A stretch of DNA of 51,238 nt from Candidatus Pyrohabitans sp. JdFR-17 (GCA_002011115.2 MTME02000090.1:1-51238); one strand, 5' to 3'; counted from the first letter of the stretch, positions 33,205-41,965 are shown. Notes: a model not told the origin generated them from the letters alone. Made by a program: numbers and translations.

Positions 33205-33672
33205 ATGCGCGGCATTGCAGTGCTCATGCTTGCCATGCTAATGCTCGCTGGCTGCACTCAGAAGGGAAGCGAGAAGGTGGTATCCCCCAATCTTGAACCT
33301 GTACCCATACCCCAGGAGGCTCGCTGTCCTGAGTGTGGTATGTTCGTTAAGGATTACGAAAACTGGGCGTGTGAGGTCATTCACAATAGCAGGGAGGTGA
33401 AATTCTTCGACGATCCCGGGGACATGTTCATCTACTACAACAAGCACCGCGATGATATAGCACAGATATACTGCAGAGATTACTACACCCAGGAGTGGGT
33501 GGATGCTGAGCGTGCATACTACGTCGTGGACGCTGCTATACCCACGCCGATGGGTTTTGGCATTGTGGTGTTCGCAAGCGTAGACGACGCCGAGAGCTTC
33601 CGCAAAGATTATCCCTCTGGAGATATCCTTACCTTCCCAGAAGTCGTAAAGCGGGGTGTTAAGCCGCGATGA
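33205..33672 (+). CDS. nosL: NosL-family copper-binding lipoprotein
   Basis: The protein (155 aa) has a lipobox MLAGC (Cys17) and the NosL metal motif CPECGM (Cys41, Cys44, Met46), then a NosL/MerB-like fold ending AESFRKDYPSGDILTF. NosL carries Cu(I) to extracytoplasmic copper enzymes, but archaeal members often occur without nitrous-oxide reductase, as here. It lies first in a five-gene operon whose members overlap by 4 bp. Confidence 0.9.
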   Translation: MRGIAVLMLAMLMLAGCTQKGSEKVVSPNLEPVPIPQEARCPECGMFVKDYENWACEVIHNSREVKFFDDPGDMFIYYNKHRDDIAQIYCRDYYTQEWVDAERAYYVVDAAIPTPMGFGIVVFASVDDAESFRKDYPSGDILTFPEVVKRGVKPR

Positions 33673-33971
33673 GATACTCTTCGCAGGTTGTCCTACTATT
33701 AGTGCTCCAGCTTCTGGGCATAGCTGTGCTCGCTGCACATGCTCAGGCGCGTGTCTCGCTGCTGGAGGAGAAGCGTTCTATCGCTAAGGCTCTCGAGCTA
33801 AGCGACCTGGTTATCGCTACGGACTGCTATTCCACGCGCAACCCGAGCATAGTCGACTTCTCGGGCTGCTTTCGCGATATGCCCACGCAACTATGCTACC
33901 ATGCCTCGTGTACCGGCTTTGGGAGACCTCGTTTTGAAGGCTTCGACACTCGCTTAGAGGTGGAGAGATGA
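33669..33971 (+). CDS. Small secreted Cys-rich protein
   Basis: I do not recognise this 100-aa protein. It has a signal peptide or N-terminal anchor (VVLLLVLQLLGIAVLAAHAQA), then four cysteines in about 35 residues (TDCYSTRNP, SGCFRDMP, QLCYHASC...). No heme motif is present. The cysteines could bind metal or form disulfides. Its ATG overlaps the nosL stop, and its own stop overlaps the permease start, so it is an integral part of the operon. Confidence 0.78.
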   Translation: MRYSSQVVLLLVLQLLGIAVLAAHAQARVSLLEEKRSIAKALELSDLVIATDCYSTRNPSIVDFSGCFRDMPTQLCYHASCTGFGRPRFEGFDTRLEVER

Positions 33972-35134
33972 GCCTTGAAAAGCACCGCAACATTCTGGAT
34001 TACGCGGTAAACTTCCTGCTCCGCAGGAAGGGCAAGAACCTGGCTACGATAATTGTGTTTACCCTTGTGGTGTTCATGCTCGCCAGCGTTGTTATGATGA
34101 TGGGCTCCCTTAAGCAAGAGGCAAGAGAGACCCTCTCCTTAGCACCAGACATAACAGTGCAGAAAATCATTGCCGGAAGGCAGGGACTCGTGCCCCTGGA
34201 ATATGCCTCAGCCATTCAGAACATTCGCGGGGTGAGCAGGGTTGAGCCCAGAATATGGGGGTATTACTACGACGTTGAAGAAGATGCAACCTACACCATC
34301 ATTGGCGTTAAAAGCCTTGATACGCTTCCCGTAGAGGTTGTACAGGGTTATCTTTCCAGCGGTAACGCGGTACTCGTGGGGGAAGCGCTTGCAAGGGAAA
34401 AGCGTCTTCGCATAGGGGATAAGCTGATTTTACGAAACCACCGTGGTGGTTATGATAAGTTCCTCGTAGCCGGCATCTTCTCCTCCCGGTCAGCGCTGCA
34501 GAGCGCAGACCTCATAGTGATGCCACGCGATAAGGCAAGGGAGTTCTTCGGCATACCTGAGGGATACGCCAACGATCTCGCGGTTTACGTAGCAAACCCC
34601 TCTGAGCTTCCGAACATAGCCATAAAAATCGCCAATGCGCTCCCAGATGCAAGGGTGCTGACGAAGGAGCAGATACGCGAGACATACGACGCCATCTTCG
34701 GCTGGCGCTCTGGCGTATTCCTCGCCACCATCCTTGGCGCTATACTGGCGTTCGCTATCCTCGTGTGGGACCGCGCCTCTGGATTAACCGCCGAGGAAAA
34801 GCGGGAGATTGGCATCCTTAAGGCTCTGGGGTGGAGCACCGGCGATGTGCTGGAGATGAGAACCTTCGAGGGCGTGGTGCTGGCATTGAACTCATACTTA
34901 GCGGGGATAATCCTTGCCTACCTACATGTGTTCTACCTGGGTGCACCTCTGCTCAAGCCTGTGCTGATCGGCTGGTCGACGCTTTATCCCGAGTTTGAAC
35001 TCATGCCAGCGGTTACACTAGAAGACCTGCTGCTGATATTTGTCATTAGCGTTGTGCCCTTTCTCGCGGCGGTGGTCGTGCCATCCTGGAGGGCAAGTAC
35101 AATAGACCCTGACGAAGCCATGCGGGGGATTTAG
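33968..35134 (+). CDS. FtsX/MacB-type ABC permease
   Basis: This 388-aa permease has the same layout as the leftward paralogue: an N-terminal helix (IIVFTLVVFMLASVVMMMG), an extracytoplasmic MacB-like domain (residues ~70-255), and three helices with EKREIGILKALGWSTGDVLEMRTFEG, the FtsX coupling region. It is coupled to the Cys-rich gene (ATGA overlap) and directly precedes its ATPase. It may extract or deliver a component outside the membrane with NosL. Confidence 0.92.
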   Translation: MSLEKHRNILDYAVNFLLRRKGKNLATIIVFTLVVFMLASVVMMMGSLKQEARETLSLAPDITVQKIIAGRQGLVPLEYASAIQNIRGVSRVEPRIWGYYYDVEEDATYTIIGVKSLDTLPVEVVQGYLSSGNAVLVGEALAREKRLRIGDKLILRNHRGGYDKFLVAGIFSSRSALQSADLIVMPRDKAREFFGIPEGYANDLAVYVANPSELPNIAIKIANALPDARVLTKEQIRETYDAIFGWRSGVFLATILGAILAFAILVWDRASGLTAEEKREIGILKALGWSTGDVLEMRTFEGVVLALNSYLAGIILAYLHVFYLGAPLLKPVLIGWSTLYPEFELMPAVTLEDLLLIFVISVVPFLAAVVVPSWRASTIDPDEAMRGI

Positions 35135-35815
35135 GTGATACGCTGCGAACACGTTACCAAGGTGTTCAACAAGGGCAAGGCGAATGAAGTCGTAGCCGTG
35201 AGAGATGTGAGCCTTGAGATAGACGCTGGAGAAGTGGCTGTGCTCCGTGGTCCTTCCGGCAGTGGCAAGACAACACTTTTAAGCCTGATCGCCTGCGTCG
35301 CCAGACCCACCTCTGGGAGAGTGTTCATCTCCGGCAAAGAGGTTTCAAGGCTCCCTGAGAAATTCTTAACCATCTTCAGGCGAGAGCACGTGGGCATAAT
35401 CTTCCAGCAGTTTAATCTCATCCCGGAGCTGAGTGTGCTTGAGAATGTGACGGTGCCCCTTATACCTACACCGACACCACCCAGAGAAGGCAGAAAACGC
35501 GCTGTTGATCTTCTTAAAAAGCTTGGGATGGAAAAGCGGAGCAGCTTTAAGGTGCGCGAGCTGAGCGGCGGCGAGCAGCAACGCGTGGCTATTGCGAGGG
35601 CACTAATAAACAACCCAAGTATAATCGTGGCAGATGAACCCACCGCACATCTCGATACCAAGCTGGCGGAGGAGTTTCTAAGGATAATGCGCTCCCTTAA
35701 AGAAGAGGGCAAGACGATAGTAATAGCAACCCATGACCCCCTCGTGTATCAGCACGAGATGGTAGATGTAATCTTCGACATGCGCGACGGCATGCTTGTA
35801 GAGGTAGTGAGATGA
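35135..35815 (+). CDS. ABC transporter ATPase (LolD/MacB type)
   Basis: The ATPase (226 aa) has Walker A GPSGSGKTTLLSLIAC, Q-loop IIFQQFNLIPELSV, signature LSGGEQQRVAIARA, Walker B IIVADEPTAHLD, and a His-loop IATHDP. It starts at GTG directly after the permease stop and ends in a 4-bp overlap with the multi-TM gene. Partner of the FtsX-type permease above. Confidence 0.94.
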   Translation: MIRCEHVTKVFNKGKANEVVAVRDVSLEIDAGEVAVLRGPSGSGKTTLLSLIACVARPTSGRVFISGKEVSRLPEKFLTIFRREHVGIIFQQFNLIPELSVLENVTVPLIPTPTPPREGRKRAVDLLKKLGMEKRSSFKVRELSGGEQQRVAIARALINNPSIIVADEPTAHLDTKLAEEFLRIMRSLKEEGKTIVIATHDPLVYQHEMVDVIFDMRDGMLVEVVR

Positions 35816-36837
35816 TACTCAACTTCTGGGTCATCTCCCAGATTTTGGGCGTAGCTGTGGTGCTCTTGCTGAGCGTTTATGCCGCTCTGCAGGGAGTGCG
35901 CATACTCAGACGCTGGAACCCAGCCAGCGCCAGCGAGGAGCAGCTTGAACTGGAGAAGCGCACTTACCTGGTCTCGACGCTCATGCAATATGCATTAGCC
36001 TTTCAGATGCTCTCCCTGCTCCTCTTCGTAGCCACAGCCGACTACCTTGCAAGTTTTATCAGCGGTGCCATGTGCGCCTTTGGTTCACTGAACGCGAACA
36101 GCTATGGCTTCGCCACGCTGTGGATTAAAATTTTAACGATATTTGTGTACTCATCCTGGCTTACGATTAACTATCTGGATTCCCAGGCGGAAGACTACCC
36201 CCTGGTGAAGCTCAAATATGCACTCCTACTGCTCTTCCTGCCCCTGCTAATAACAGATATCTACCTTGAAATTCGCTACTACACAAGCATATCGCCCAAC
36301 GTAATAACCTCCTGCTGCGGCTCTGCACTGCGTACAGAAACCAACCCCTACGGCTTTGTGGCTATGAACTTCCCCACCAACGTGGCAATGCTTGCGTTCT
36401 TCATCGCATACGCTCTGACGCTGGGGCTGCTCTACACCTACCTCCGAAGAAGGCAGCGACGCCTAGCCCTCGCTTCAGGTCTAGCCAGCGTAGCAGCCTT
36501 TGCCGTCTCTCTCCTGGCGATGTTCACCTTCCTTAGCCCCTACTTCAACGTAGTACTATTCGGCTTACCCACACAGCACCGCTGCCCCTTTGAGGTTTTA
36601 CGCGCCCCGACGATAGGCTACCCGTTTTATGCCCTCCTCTTCCTCGGCGGCATCTCTGGCTCAGCCGTGGCTGTGGTTGAACCTCTGAAGGCAAAGCCCT
36701 CGCTTCGTAATAGCGCTGCAAAGCTTCAGGTGCAGCTTGCAAAGCTCGCTCTTCTGGGCTTCGGCGGCTTTCTCCTTATATCCCTAGCGTTTATGCTCCT
36801 CTTCTATTCCATGGTGGGTACGGTGTTTTACCACTAG
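35812..36837 (+). CDS. Multi-TM protein of the NosL-ABC operon
   Basis: This membrane protein (341 aa, about eight helices) is not recognised. It has a conserved-looking CCGSALRTETNPYGF loop, a MCAFGSLNANSYGF loop and a HRCPFEVLRAPTIGYPF loop: repeated Cys plus NxYGF/GYPF motifs, apparently on one face of the membrane. The pattern suggests a metal- or thiol-handling site. It overlaps the ATPase stop by 4 bp and is the last gene of the operon, converging on the JAMM gene. Confidence 0.8.
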   Translation: MILNFWVISQILGVAVVLLLSVYAALQGVRILRRWNPASASEEQLELEKRTYLVSTLMQYALAFQMLSLLLFVATADYLASFISGAMCAFGSLNANSYGFATLWIKILTIFVYSSWLTINYLDSQAEDYPLVKLKYALLLLFLPLLITDIYLEIRYYTSISPNVITSCCGSALRTETNPYGFVAMNFPTNVAMLAFFIAYALTLGLLYTYLRRRQRRLALASGLASVAAFAVSLLAMFTFLSPYFNVVLFGLPTQHRCPFEVLRAPTIGYPFYALLFLGGISGSAVAVVEPLKAKPSLRNSAAKLQVQLAKLALLGFGGFLLISLAFMLLFYSMVGTVFYH

Positions 36838-37250
36838 TCCTCAACCACCACCTTCTCCCGCCGGAATTTCCTCTCCTCCTCCACCCACACCCACGATGCA
36901 ACCTCGCCCTTGAGGTTAACGATAACGTAGCTCGCGCTATCCCAGCTTGCCTTAGCATGGTCTATTCCAGAAGGTGCAACGCTTCCCATAGGGTGGGAGT
37001 GGTAGAAGCCCAGAACCTCCAGTCCACGACCCTCTATGTCACTCAGCGCCTTTACCAGGTCTTCAGGGGAAATTGTGTACCTAACGAGGGGGTTGCTTGA
37101 AACGTTCCTGCAGGGGTAAACCGCAAGAGCAAGCTTGCGCTCTCCTTTAACCTCTCCTGCAATCACCCCGCACGCTTCCTGAGGAGCCCTTCTCTTTGCG
37201 TCGCTGAGAATCTCCTCCACCAGCTTCCTTGGCAGAACGAGCACCGTCAT
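36834..37250 (-). CDS. JAMM/Mov34 metalloprotease
   Basis: The 138-aa protein has the zinc motif of JAMM isopeptidases: Glu25 (QEACGVI), HSHP at 84-87, and the Ser94/Asp97 pair (PSGID). Archaeal members remove SAMP ubiquitin-like modifiers or act in sulfur-carrier processing. The ATG lies 3 bp after the stop of the propeller gene, so they may be co-transcribed, although one is cytoplasmic and the other external. It overlaps the convergent multi-TM gene by 4 bp. Confidence 0.9.
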   Translation of the reverse strand: MTVLVLPRKLVEEILSDAKRRAPQEACGVIAGEVKGERKLALAVYPCRNVSSNPLVRYTISPEDLVKALSDIEGRGLEVLGFYHSHPMGSVAPSGIDHAKASWDSASYVIVNLKGEVASWVWVEEERKFRREKVVVED

Positions 37251-37253
37251 TTC

Positions 37254-38378
37254 TCACTCAGGAGCAAAGGCATAGAGAATGCCATTCAAGCTTGAGACAA
37301 AGACCAGGCCTTTCGCTACAGCCGGCGAGGAGTATATCATATTGCCGATGCTGTAGTTCCACAGTATCTCACCGCTCTCAGCGCTGAAAGCATAGAGCTT
37401 GCCATCCAGCGCGCCGATGTACACCACATTTCCTGACACTATCGGCGAGCCTATAAACTGCGCCCCTATCTCTGTCTTCCACACCTCTTCGCCAGTTTCA
37501 GCGTCTACCGCATACACATAGCCGTCATAGCTTCCGAAGTAAACCCTGCCCTTCGCAATGGCAGGTGTAGAATCTATTGGTGCGCCGGTTTCAAACCTCC
37601 ATAACTCACTGCCGCTCTCAGCGTCCAAGCAGTAGAGGAAGGAGTCCTTCGAGGGGATGTAAACCCTGCCGTTATAAACCGCCGGCGAAGCATGGATAAA
37701 GCCCCGGGTCTCATAGCTCCAGAGCGTTTTTCCAGTCTTTGCGTCCAGCGCATAAATCCTGTACTCGTGGTAGGAAGTTGCGAATACCCTGCCATCAGCT
37801 ACCGCTGGCGATGAGTGCACCTGCCCTTTGGTCTTCTTTTCCCATAGCTTCTTACCATTCTCAGCGTTGAGAGCGATTATCGAACCATCGAAGGAGCCAA
37901 AGTAGACTATGCCCCCAGCTACAGCCGGTGAGGTTAAAATCTCTCCTTTTGTCTTATATCTCCACAGCTTCTTTCCAGTGGCGAGGTCGAGGGCATAGAG
38001 GGAGCCGTCGTAGCTGCCGATGTACACCTTGCCATCAGCCACCGCCGGAGTGGAGTGAACCTCGCCCCCGGTGGGGAACTTCCACATCACCCTACCCGTA
38101 GCTACGTCAAAGGCGTATAGATTCCAGTCGGTACTGCCTATAAGCACGAGATTATCTGCCACCACAGGCGAGGAGTAGCCAATCTGCGCCTGCGTGCCTG
38201 CCTGCCATAGCAGCTTCAGAGGTGGCGCTACTTCTTCCTGCGCAACGCCACTGTGGGCGAGGTCATGCTGAAACATCACCCAGCCTGCGCCCTCGCTGTT
38301 AATGTCCTTCAGAGGCTCACTGGAGGTACATCCCGCGATAGTGGCGAGCAAAAGCAGAGTCACGAGGAGCGAACGCAT
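37254..38378 (-). CDS. PQQ-type beta-propeller lipoprotein
   Basis: The signal sequence ends IAGC (Cys17 lipobox). The body (374 aa) is a run of about eight repeats of the form SSPAVADGRVYxGSYDGxLYALDAxTGKxLWxY, i.e. a PQQ/Trp-docking beta-propeller like BamB. No catalytic residues of a quinoprotein dehydrogenase are apparent, so it is more likely a scaffold or binding protein on the outer face of the membrane. TATA-like tttaatacgtataag lies upstream (complement 38390-38405). Confidence 0.9.
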   Translation of the reverse strand: MRSLLVTLLLLATIAGCTSSEPLKDINSEGAGWVMFQHDLAHSGVAQEEVAPPLKLLWQAGTQAQIGYSSPVVADNLVLIGSTDWNLYAFDVATGRVMWKFPTGGEVHSTPAVADGKVYIGSYDGSLYALDLATGKKLWRYKTKGEILTSPAVAGGIVYFGSFDGSIIALNAENGKKLWEKKTKGQVHSSPAVADGRVFATSYHEYRIYALDAKTGKTLWSYETRGFIHASPAVYNGRVYIPSKDSFLYCLDAESGSELWRFETGAPIDSTPAIAKGRVYFGSYDGYVYAVDAETGEEVWKTEIGAQFIGSPIVSGNVVYIGALDGKLYAFSAESGEILWNYSIGNMIYSSPAVAKGLVFVSSLNGILYAFAPE

Positions 38379-38482
38379 GTGAAAGCATGCTTTCTTATAC
38401 GTATTAAAATTTTCGCTGATTTCGCATGAGCTGACAGAGCTTACAACTGATGTTCACATGTTAGATAACAATAATGGTGGTG

Positions 38483-39406
38483 ATGAAAATTTCACTACTC
38501 CATGTCATTATAGCATGGTTAGGCATCTTCCTTTTCCTGCTCCCCATTACTACTGCCAGCGAGGAGGATTACCATATAAATATAATAACAGTCACGATAG
38601 ACCTGCAGACTGGCGACGAACACTTTTATGTTAAACTCACCTCTAAGGTGGACGGGCTGAAATTTTTTGATTTCGCCTTTCATCTGCCTTTAAACGCTGT
38701 AACCTCAAGCGGTGAGTCGATGAAGGTTGAAGAGCTTGGAATAAGAAAGAGAATATACTTTCCGCAGCCTTTGAAAGCAGGAGAAAGTATCGCCTTCACC
38801 ATGAGCACCGTTGAGAAAGTGGATATTAATGAGGGCGCATACTTCTACAAGGGATTCACCACTCCGTATGATGTGGACACATTCCGCCTGATGGTGATAT
38901 TTCCAGAGGGAGTCCTTCCTGAAATCAGAACGTTTAATCGAACTCTGCCAAACTGCTGCTCTGCAGACACCTTCCATAGGAGTACGAGCCTACCTCCTGA
39001 TGGAGTTTCCATTCAAGGCGACAGGGTAACGCTGATGTGGGAGCGGTCCCTTAAAGCTGGGGAGAGATTTGAGGTAGGTATACACCTCCCCGAAAAAGAG
39101 GGTCCTAACTACTTTTTAATCTCAACCCTTCTTATAGCTTCTCTTACGTTCCTAGTGGGATTCCATTACGCAAAGCGCAAACGCAAGGTGGAGGTTGCCA
39201 ATGTCTTCCTCAATGAAGAGGAGCGCGCAATAGTGGAGTTTATCCGCAGCCAGGGTGGAGAAGTGCTCCAGGAAACCATCTGGAAGAGCGAAGTGCTCCC
39301 ATTCTCTAGACCCAAAGTGAGCAGAATAATATCAGAACTCGAGGCTCGTGGTTTAATAGTGCGCGAACCTTATAAAAAGACGTTCAAAGTAAAGCTTAAC
39401 GTTTAA
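38483..39406 (+). CDS. Membrane-anchored winged-helix regulator, copy 1
   Basis: The protein (307 aa from ATG 38483) has a signal sequence, an extracytoplasmic beta-rich domain of about 185 residues that includes a CC pair (LPNCCSADTF), one TM segment (FLISTLLIASLTFLVGFHYA), and a cytoplasmic winged helix (LNEEERAIVEFIRSQGGEVLQETIWKS...FSRPKVSRIISELEARGLIVREPYKKTF). This is the COG2512-type one-component transmembrane regulator layout. GGTGGTG abuts the ATG. Together with the next gene it probably senses an external signal for the cytochrome block. Confidence 0.85.
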   Translation: MKISLLHVIIAWLGIFLFLLPITTASEEDYHINIITVTIDLQTGDEHFYVKLTSKVDGLKFFDFAFHLPLNAVTSSGESMKVEELGIRKRIYFPQPLKAGESIAFTMSTVEKVDINEGAYFYKGFTTPYDVDTFRLMVIFPEGVLPEIRTFNRTLPNCCSADTFHRSTSLPPDGVSIQGDRVTLMWERSLKAGERFEVGIHLPEKEGPNYFLISTLLIASLTFLVGFHYAKRKRKVEVANVFLNEEERAIVEFIRSQGGEVLQETIWKSEVLPFSRPKVSRIISELEARGLIVREPYKKTFKVKLNV

Positions 39407-39521
39407 TAACGCATTTATTTAATATATATCTGATTTTATACTTAAATTGTCCATTTTTTAATTTTGAGCAATACATTTTCAATTGATAGATATAAATATC
39501 CCATAAGACGCTCTTTTAGAT

Positions 39522-40397
39522 ATGAGACTTTTCTGGTTTGCTGTGCTGGTCGCCTTTGTCATGCCTGAGGTGCATGGCGAAACTGTGCTGAAGAAGGTGG
39601 AGATTCACGTGGATTTGGACAACGGCGAGGAGAGGTTATTTATTTCAGTTGAATCCGATGAGGAGGTCCTCATTCCGATTCGCAGCGAGGACATGCAACT
39701 GATCGGAGACGAAGTTGACGTTTTGCTAAAAGGGGAGGGTATTGTCGTTCCTCCTGGCAAGCACGAGATAAAAGCTCTAGCCAGGGCAGAAAAAAGGCTG
39801 GCGGGAGAGGAGTACTTTTACTATAAGGACATAACATTCCCCTATTTCGTTGAGCACCTTCTGCTCACCATCAAATTGCCAGAGAATTCCTTTCCAGATG
39901 TCGCCTCTGCCAATTTCCCATATAAAGACTCAAAGGATTTGACAGTAATGCCTGATTACGTAAACATTGAGAATAATCATGTCATCCTCATCTGGAACAG
40001 AAAACTGAGAGAGTACGAAACTTTCCATGTGGGTGTTTTTTATCCTGCAGCAAAGAAATCAACACGTTCTGCAATTCTTACCCTCATATTAATTTCCATT
40101 TTGCTATCACTAATCTACTATCTTAAGAATAATTGGAAGAAAATAAGAGAAATGCCCTCTCAATTCCTAAAAGAAAGTAAAAATGAACTTACTGATGATG
40201 AAGAGCTTATTTTATCACTCATTAAGGCAAAAGGTGGTGTAGCTCTACAGGAAGAAATTTGGAAGGCGGAGTGTATCACATTCTCACGTCCAAAGGTGAG
40301 TCAAATACTTGCAAAACTGGAAAATATGGGAATAATAAGGAGAGAACCTTTTAAAAGGACATATAAAATTTATATAACGGATAAAAACACATTATGA
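39522..40397 (+). CDS. Membrane-anchored winged-helix regulator, copy 2
   Basis: The 291-aa paralogue repeats the plan of copy 1: signal peptide (FWFAVLVAFVMPEVHG), external domain with matching YFYYKDITFPYFVEHLLLTIK (compare AYFYKGFTTPYDVDTFRLMV), TM (AILTLILISILLSLIYYL), and winged helix (LTDDEELILSLIKAKGGVALQEEIWKAE...FSRPKVSQILAKLENMGIIRREPFKRTY). The external CC pair is absent. TATA (tataaatatcc) is 28 bp before the ATG, so it is leaderless with its own promoter. It is richer in A/T than copy 1. It directly precedes the cytochrome gene. Confidence 0.85.
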   Translation: MRLFWFAVLVAFVMPEVHGETVLKKVEIHVDLDNGEERLFISVESDEEVLIPIRSEDMQLIGDEVDVLLKGEGIVVPPGKHEIKALARAEKRLAGEEYFYYKDITFPYFVEHLLLTIKLPENSFPDVASANFPYKDSKDLTVMPDYVNIENNHVILIWNRKLREYETFHVGVFYPAAKKSTRSAILTLILISILLSLIYYLKNNWKKIREMPSQFLKESKNELTDDEELILSLIKAKGGVALQEEIWKAECITFSRPKVSQILAKLENMGIIRREPFKRTYKIYITDKNTL

Positions 40398-40473
40398 TAC
40401 ATTTTTTCATATCATAACATATCAGAGAATAAATCAGCAAAACAAAATTTCATAATTTTTCAGATTTCAGCGA

Positions 40474-40488
40474 AAAAATATAAATATG
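40474..40488 (+). promoter_or_regulatory. TATA box of the cytochrome gene
   Basis: aaaaaatataaatatg is a strong TATA element. Transcription should begin near 40508, leaving a leader of about 95 nt that holds the two hairpins described next. The same TATAAATAT core occurs before regulator 2 and nosL2. Confidence 0.6.
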
Positions 40489-40523
40489 TCTTTTTTGTTA
40501 TTGAATATCGGCATTTTTCGCCA

Positions 40524-40570
40524 GAACGTGTGGCTTTTGCCACATGTTCACCTCCTTCTACGAAAGGAGG
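40524..40570 (+). promoter_or_regulatory. Double hairpin in the cytochrome mRNA leader
   Basis: The first hairpin pairs GAACGTGTGGC with GCCACATGTTC over a TTTT loop (one mismatch). The second pairs CCTCCTT with AAGGAGG. The second arm of hairpin 2 contains an unused GGAGG. Placed between the TATA box and the start codon, the structures could control translation, mRNA stability or protein binding. A near-copy of hairpin 1 follows nosL2. Confidence 0.5.
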
Positions 40571-40606
40571 CTGTCTGTCTGAAGAGTTTTGAGAGGTGAT
40601 ATGAGA

Positions 40607-41965
40607 ATGAAAAAATGGGTGGGCATAGCCTTGGCTGTGCTGCTGGTGCTGAGCCTGTTCAGCGGATGCACAAAGAAGGAAGCCTCAGCACCTGCGGCGG
40701 CAACGGCTTCTAAGTCAGAGAAAAAAGAGACCCACGTGACCGTTGAGACAAAGGTGGTCTCAGCAGATATTTCAGACCTTATCAAGAAGTACAAAGAGGA
40801 GAACGAGGCTACAGCGAAGGTTCTAAAGAAGCTTGGTGCAACAGATGAGGAAATTAAGAAAATCCTGCCCGACGACTCAAAGTGCGCCACCTGCCATCCA
40901 CAACACTTCTATGAGTGGACAAAGTCGAAGCACTATAACCCAGTGGTTTTCAGCTACTTCGCCTTCCAGAGCTACGCCTCTGACTTCAAGAAAAATCTTG
41001 ACAGGTTCCCAAAAGCTAAAGAGTGGGACGCCTGCTTCAGAGGGTGTCACGGTCCGACGATGAAGTACGCCAGCGACAAGGTTAAAGACAGGCTGTACGA
41101 GGCATTCCTCAGCGATGACGTTGAAAACCTCCGCGGTATTCGCGTAGGGTGCATAACCTGTCACTCAATGATGGTGGATGGAGAGCTCGGGGAAACCTAC
41201 TACGGAACAATCGAGGACCCCGAAGCGCCGCACGGTGCAAAGTTCTCGCGAGAGATGTCCACAAGCGAGTTCTGCAAGCCGTGTCACAGCAAGCTGAAGA
41301 TAGACTTTGTTACACCAGAGGTGAAAGAGGCGCTCAAGATGGGTGACTATGTGCGCTGTGGCTTGAACTATGATGCCTGGGCTCAGAGCGATGTGAGGAG
41401 AGAGAAGGAGTGTCAGTACTGCCATATGCAGACCATTGATGAACCCGCTGCTGAAGGAGGCAAGATGCGTATAAGGCACAGGCACGACTTCCCTGGACCT
41501 AACTCGCCTGCGATGATGGTCCGTGCAGCGAGAGTGAACCTGGATGCTCACAAAATGGGCGATGTGGTGCACGTCAAGATTGAGGTCAAAAACTTAGCGG
41601 AGCACATTCTGCCGGACGGATGCATCCTCGCAGCGAAGCCGGTGCTGCACGTGTATGCATACGATGAGAAGGGCAACCAGATATTCTATACCAACGAGAC
41701 CTGGAAGGTTGGAAGCTATGACTACCAGGGCAAGTTCACAGGCAGCGTATGGAAAGTGTGGGAATACGACACCAGTGTGATGTTCAACCCCGGCAAATGG
41801 TACAACTTTGAGTACAAGATACCCTACGGCAACGCTAAGAAGGTGACAGTAAAGGCGGTGATGAAGTACCACGACAGCAAGAAGAAGGAGAAGAGACCCA
41901 TCGATCCAGTGCCCAGTGCGACCCTGAGAATGAGCAATGAGGCTGTTGCCGAAGTGGAGCTGTAG
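40607..41965 (+). CDS. Pentaheme c-type cytochrome lipoprotein (c554-like)
   Basis: The lipoprotein (lipobox LFSGC, Cys21; 452 aa) has four CX2CH heme sites: CATCH (93-97), CITCH (182-186), CKPCH (223-227) and CQYCH (269-273). A fifth, CFRGCH (143-148), has three residues between the cysteines. The first site is followed by QHFYEWTKSKH, as in cytochrome c554-type proteins. Residues ~300-450 form an Ig-like beta domain. It sits outside the membrane and probably transfers electrons to an acceptor or partner enzyme not in this window. ATG 40607 is 8 nt after GAGGTG; ATG 40601 is less well spaced. Confidence 0.9.
   Translation: MKKWVGIALAVLLVLSLFSGCTKKEASAPAAATASKSEKKETHVTVETKVVSADISDLIKKYKEENEATAKVLKKLGATDEEIKKILPDDSKCATCHPQHFYEWTKSKHYNPVVFSYFAFQSYASDFKKNLDRFPKAKEWDACFRGCHGPTMKYASDKVKDRLYEAFLSDDVENLRGIRVGCITCHSMMVDGELGETYYGTIEDPEAPHGAKFSREMSTSEFCKPCHSKLKIDFVTPEVKEALKMGDYVRCGLNYDAWAQSDVRREKECQYCHMQTIDEPAAEGGKMRIRHRHDFPGPNSPAMMVRAARVNLDAHKMGDVVHVKIEVKNLAEHILPDGCILAAKPVLHVYAYDEKGNQIFYTNETWKVGSYDYQGKFTGSVWKVWEYDTSVMFNPGKWYNFEYKIPYGNAKKVTVKAVMKYHDSKKKEKRPIDPVPSATLRMSNEAVAEVEL

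Noticed and set aside
31145-36837. Interpretation of the two ABC systems as a classical Nos (nitrous oxide) cluster
   Set aside because: NosZ, NosD and NosY are absent; the permeases are of the FtsX/MacB type with external domains.
41149-41572. ORFs on both strands within the cytochrome
   Set aside because: They sit inside the heme-motif-bearing frame and have no independent support.
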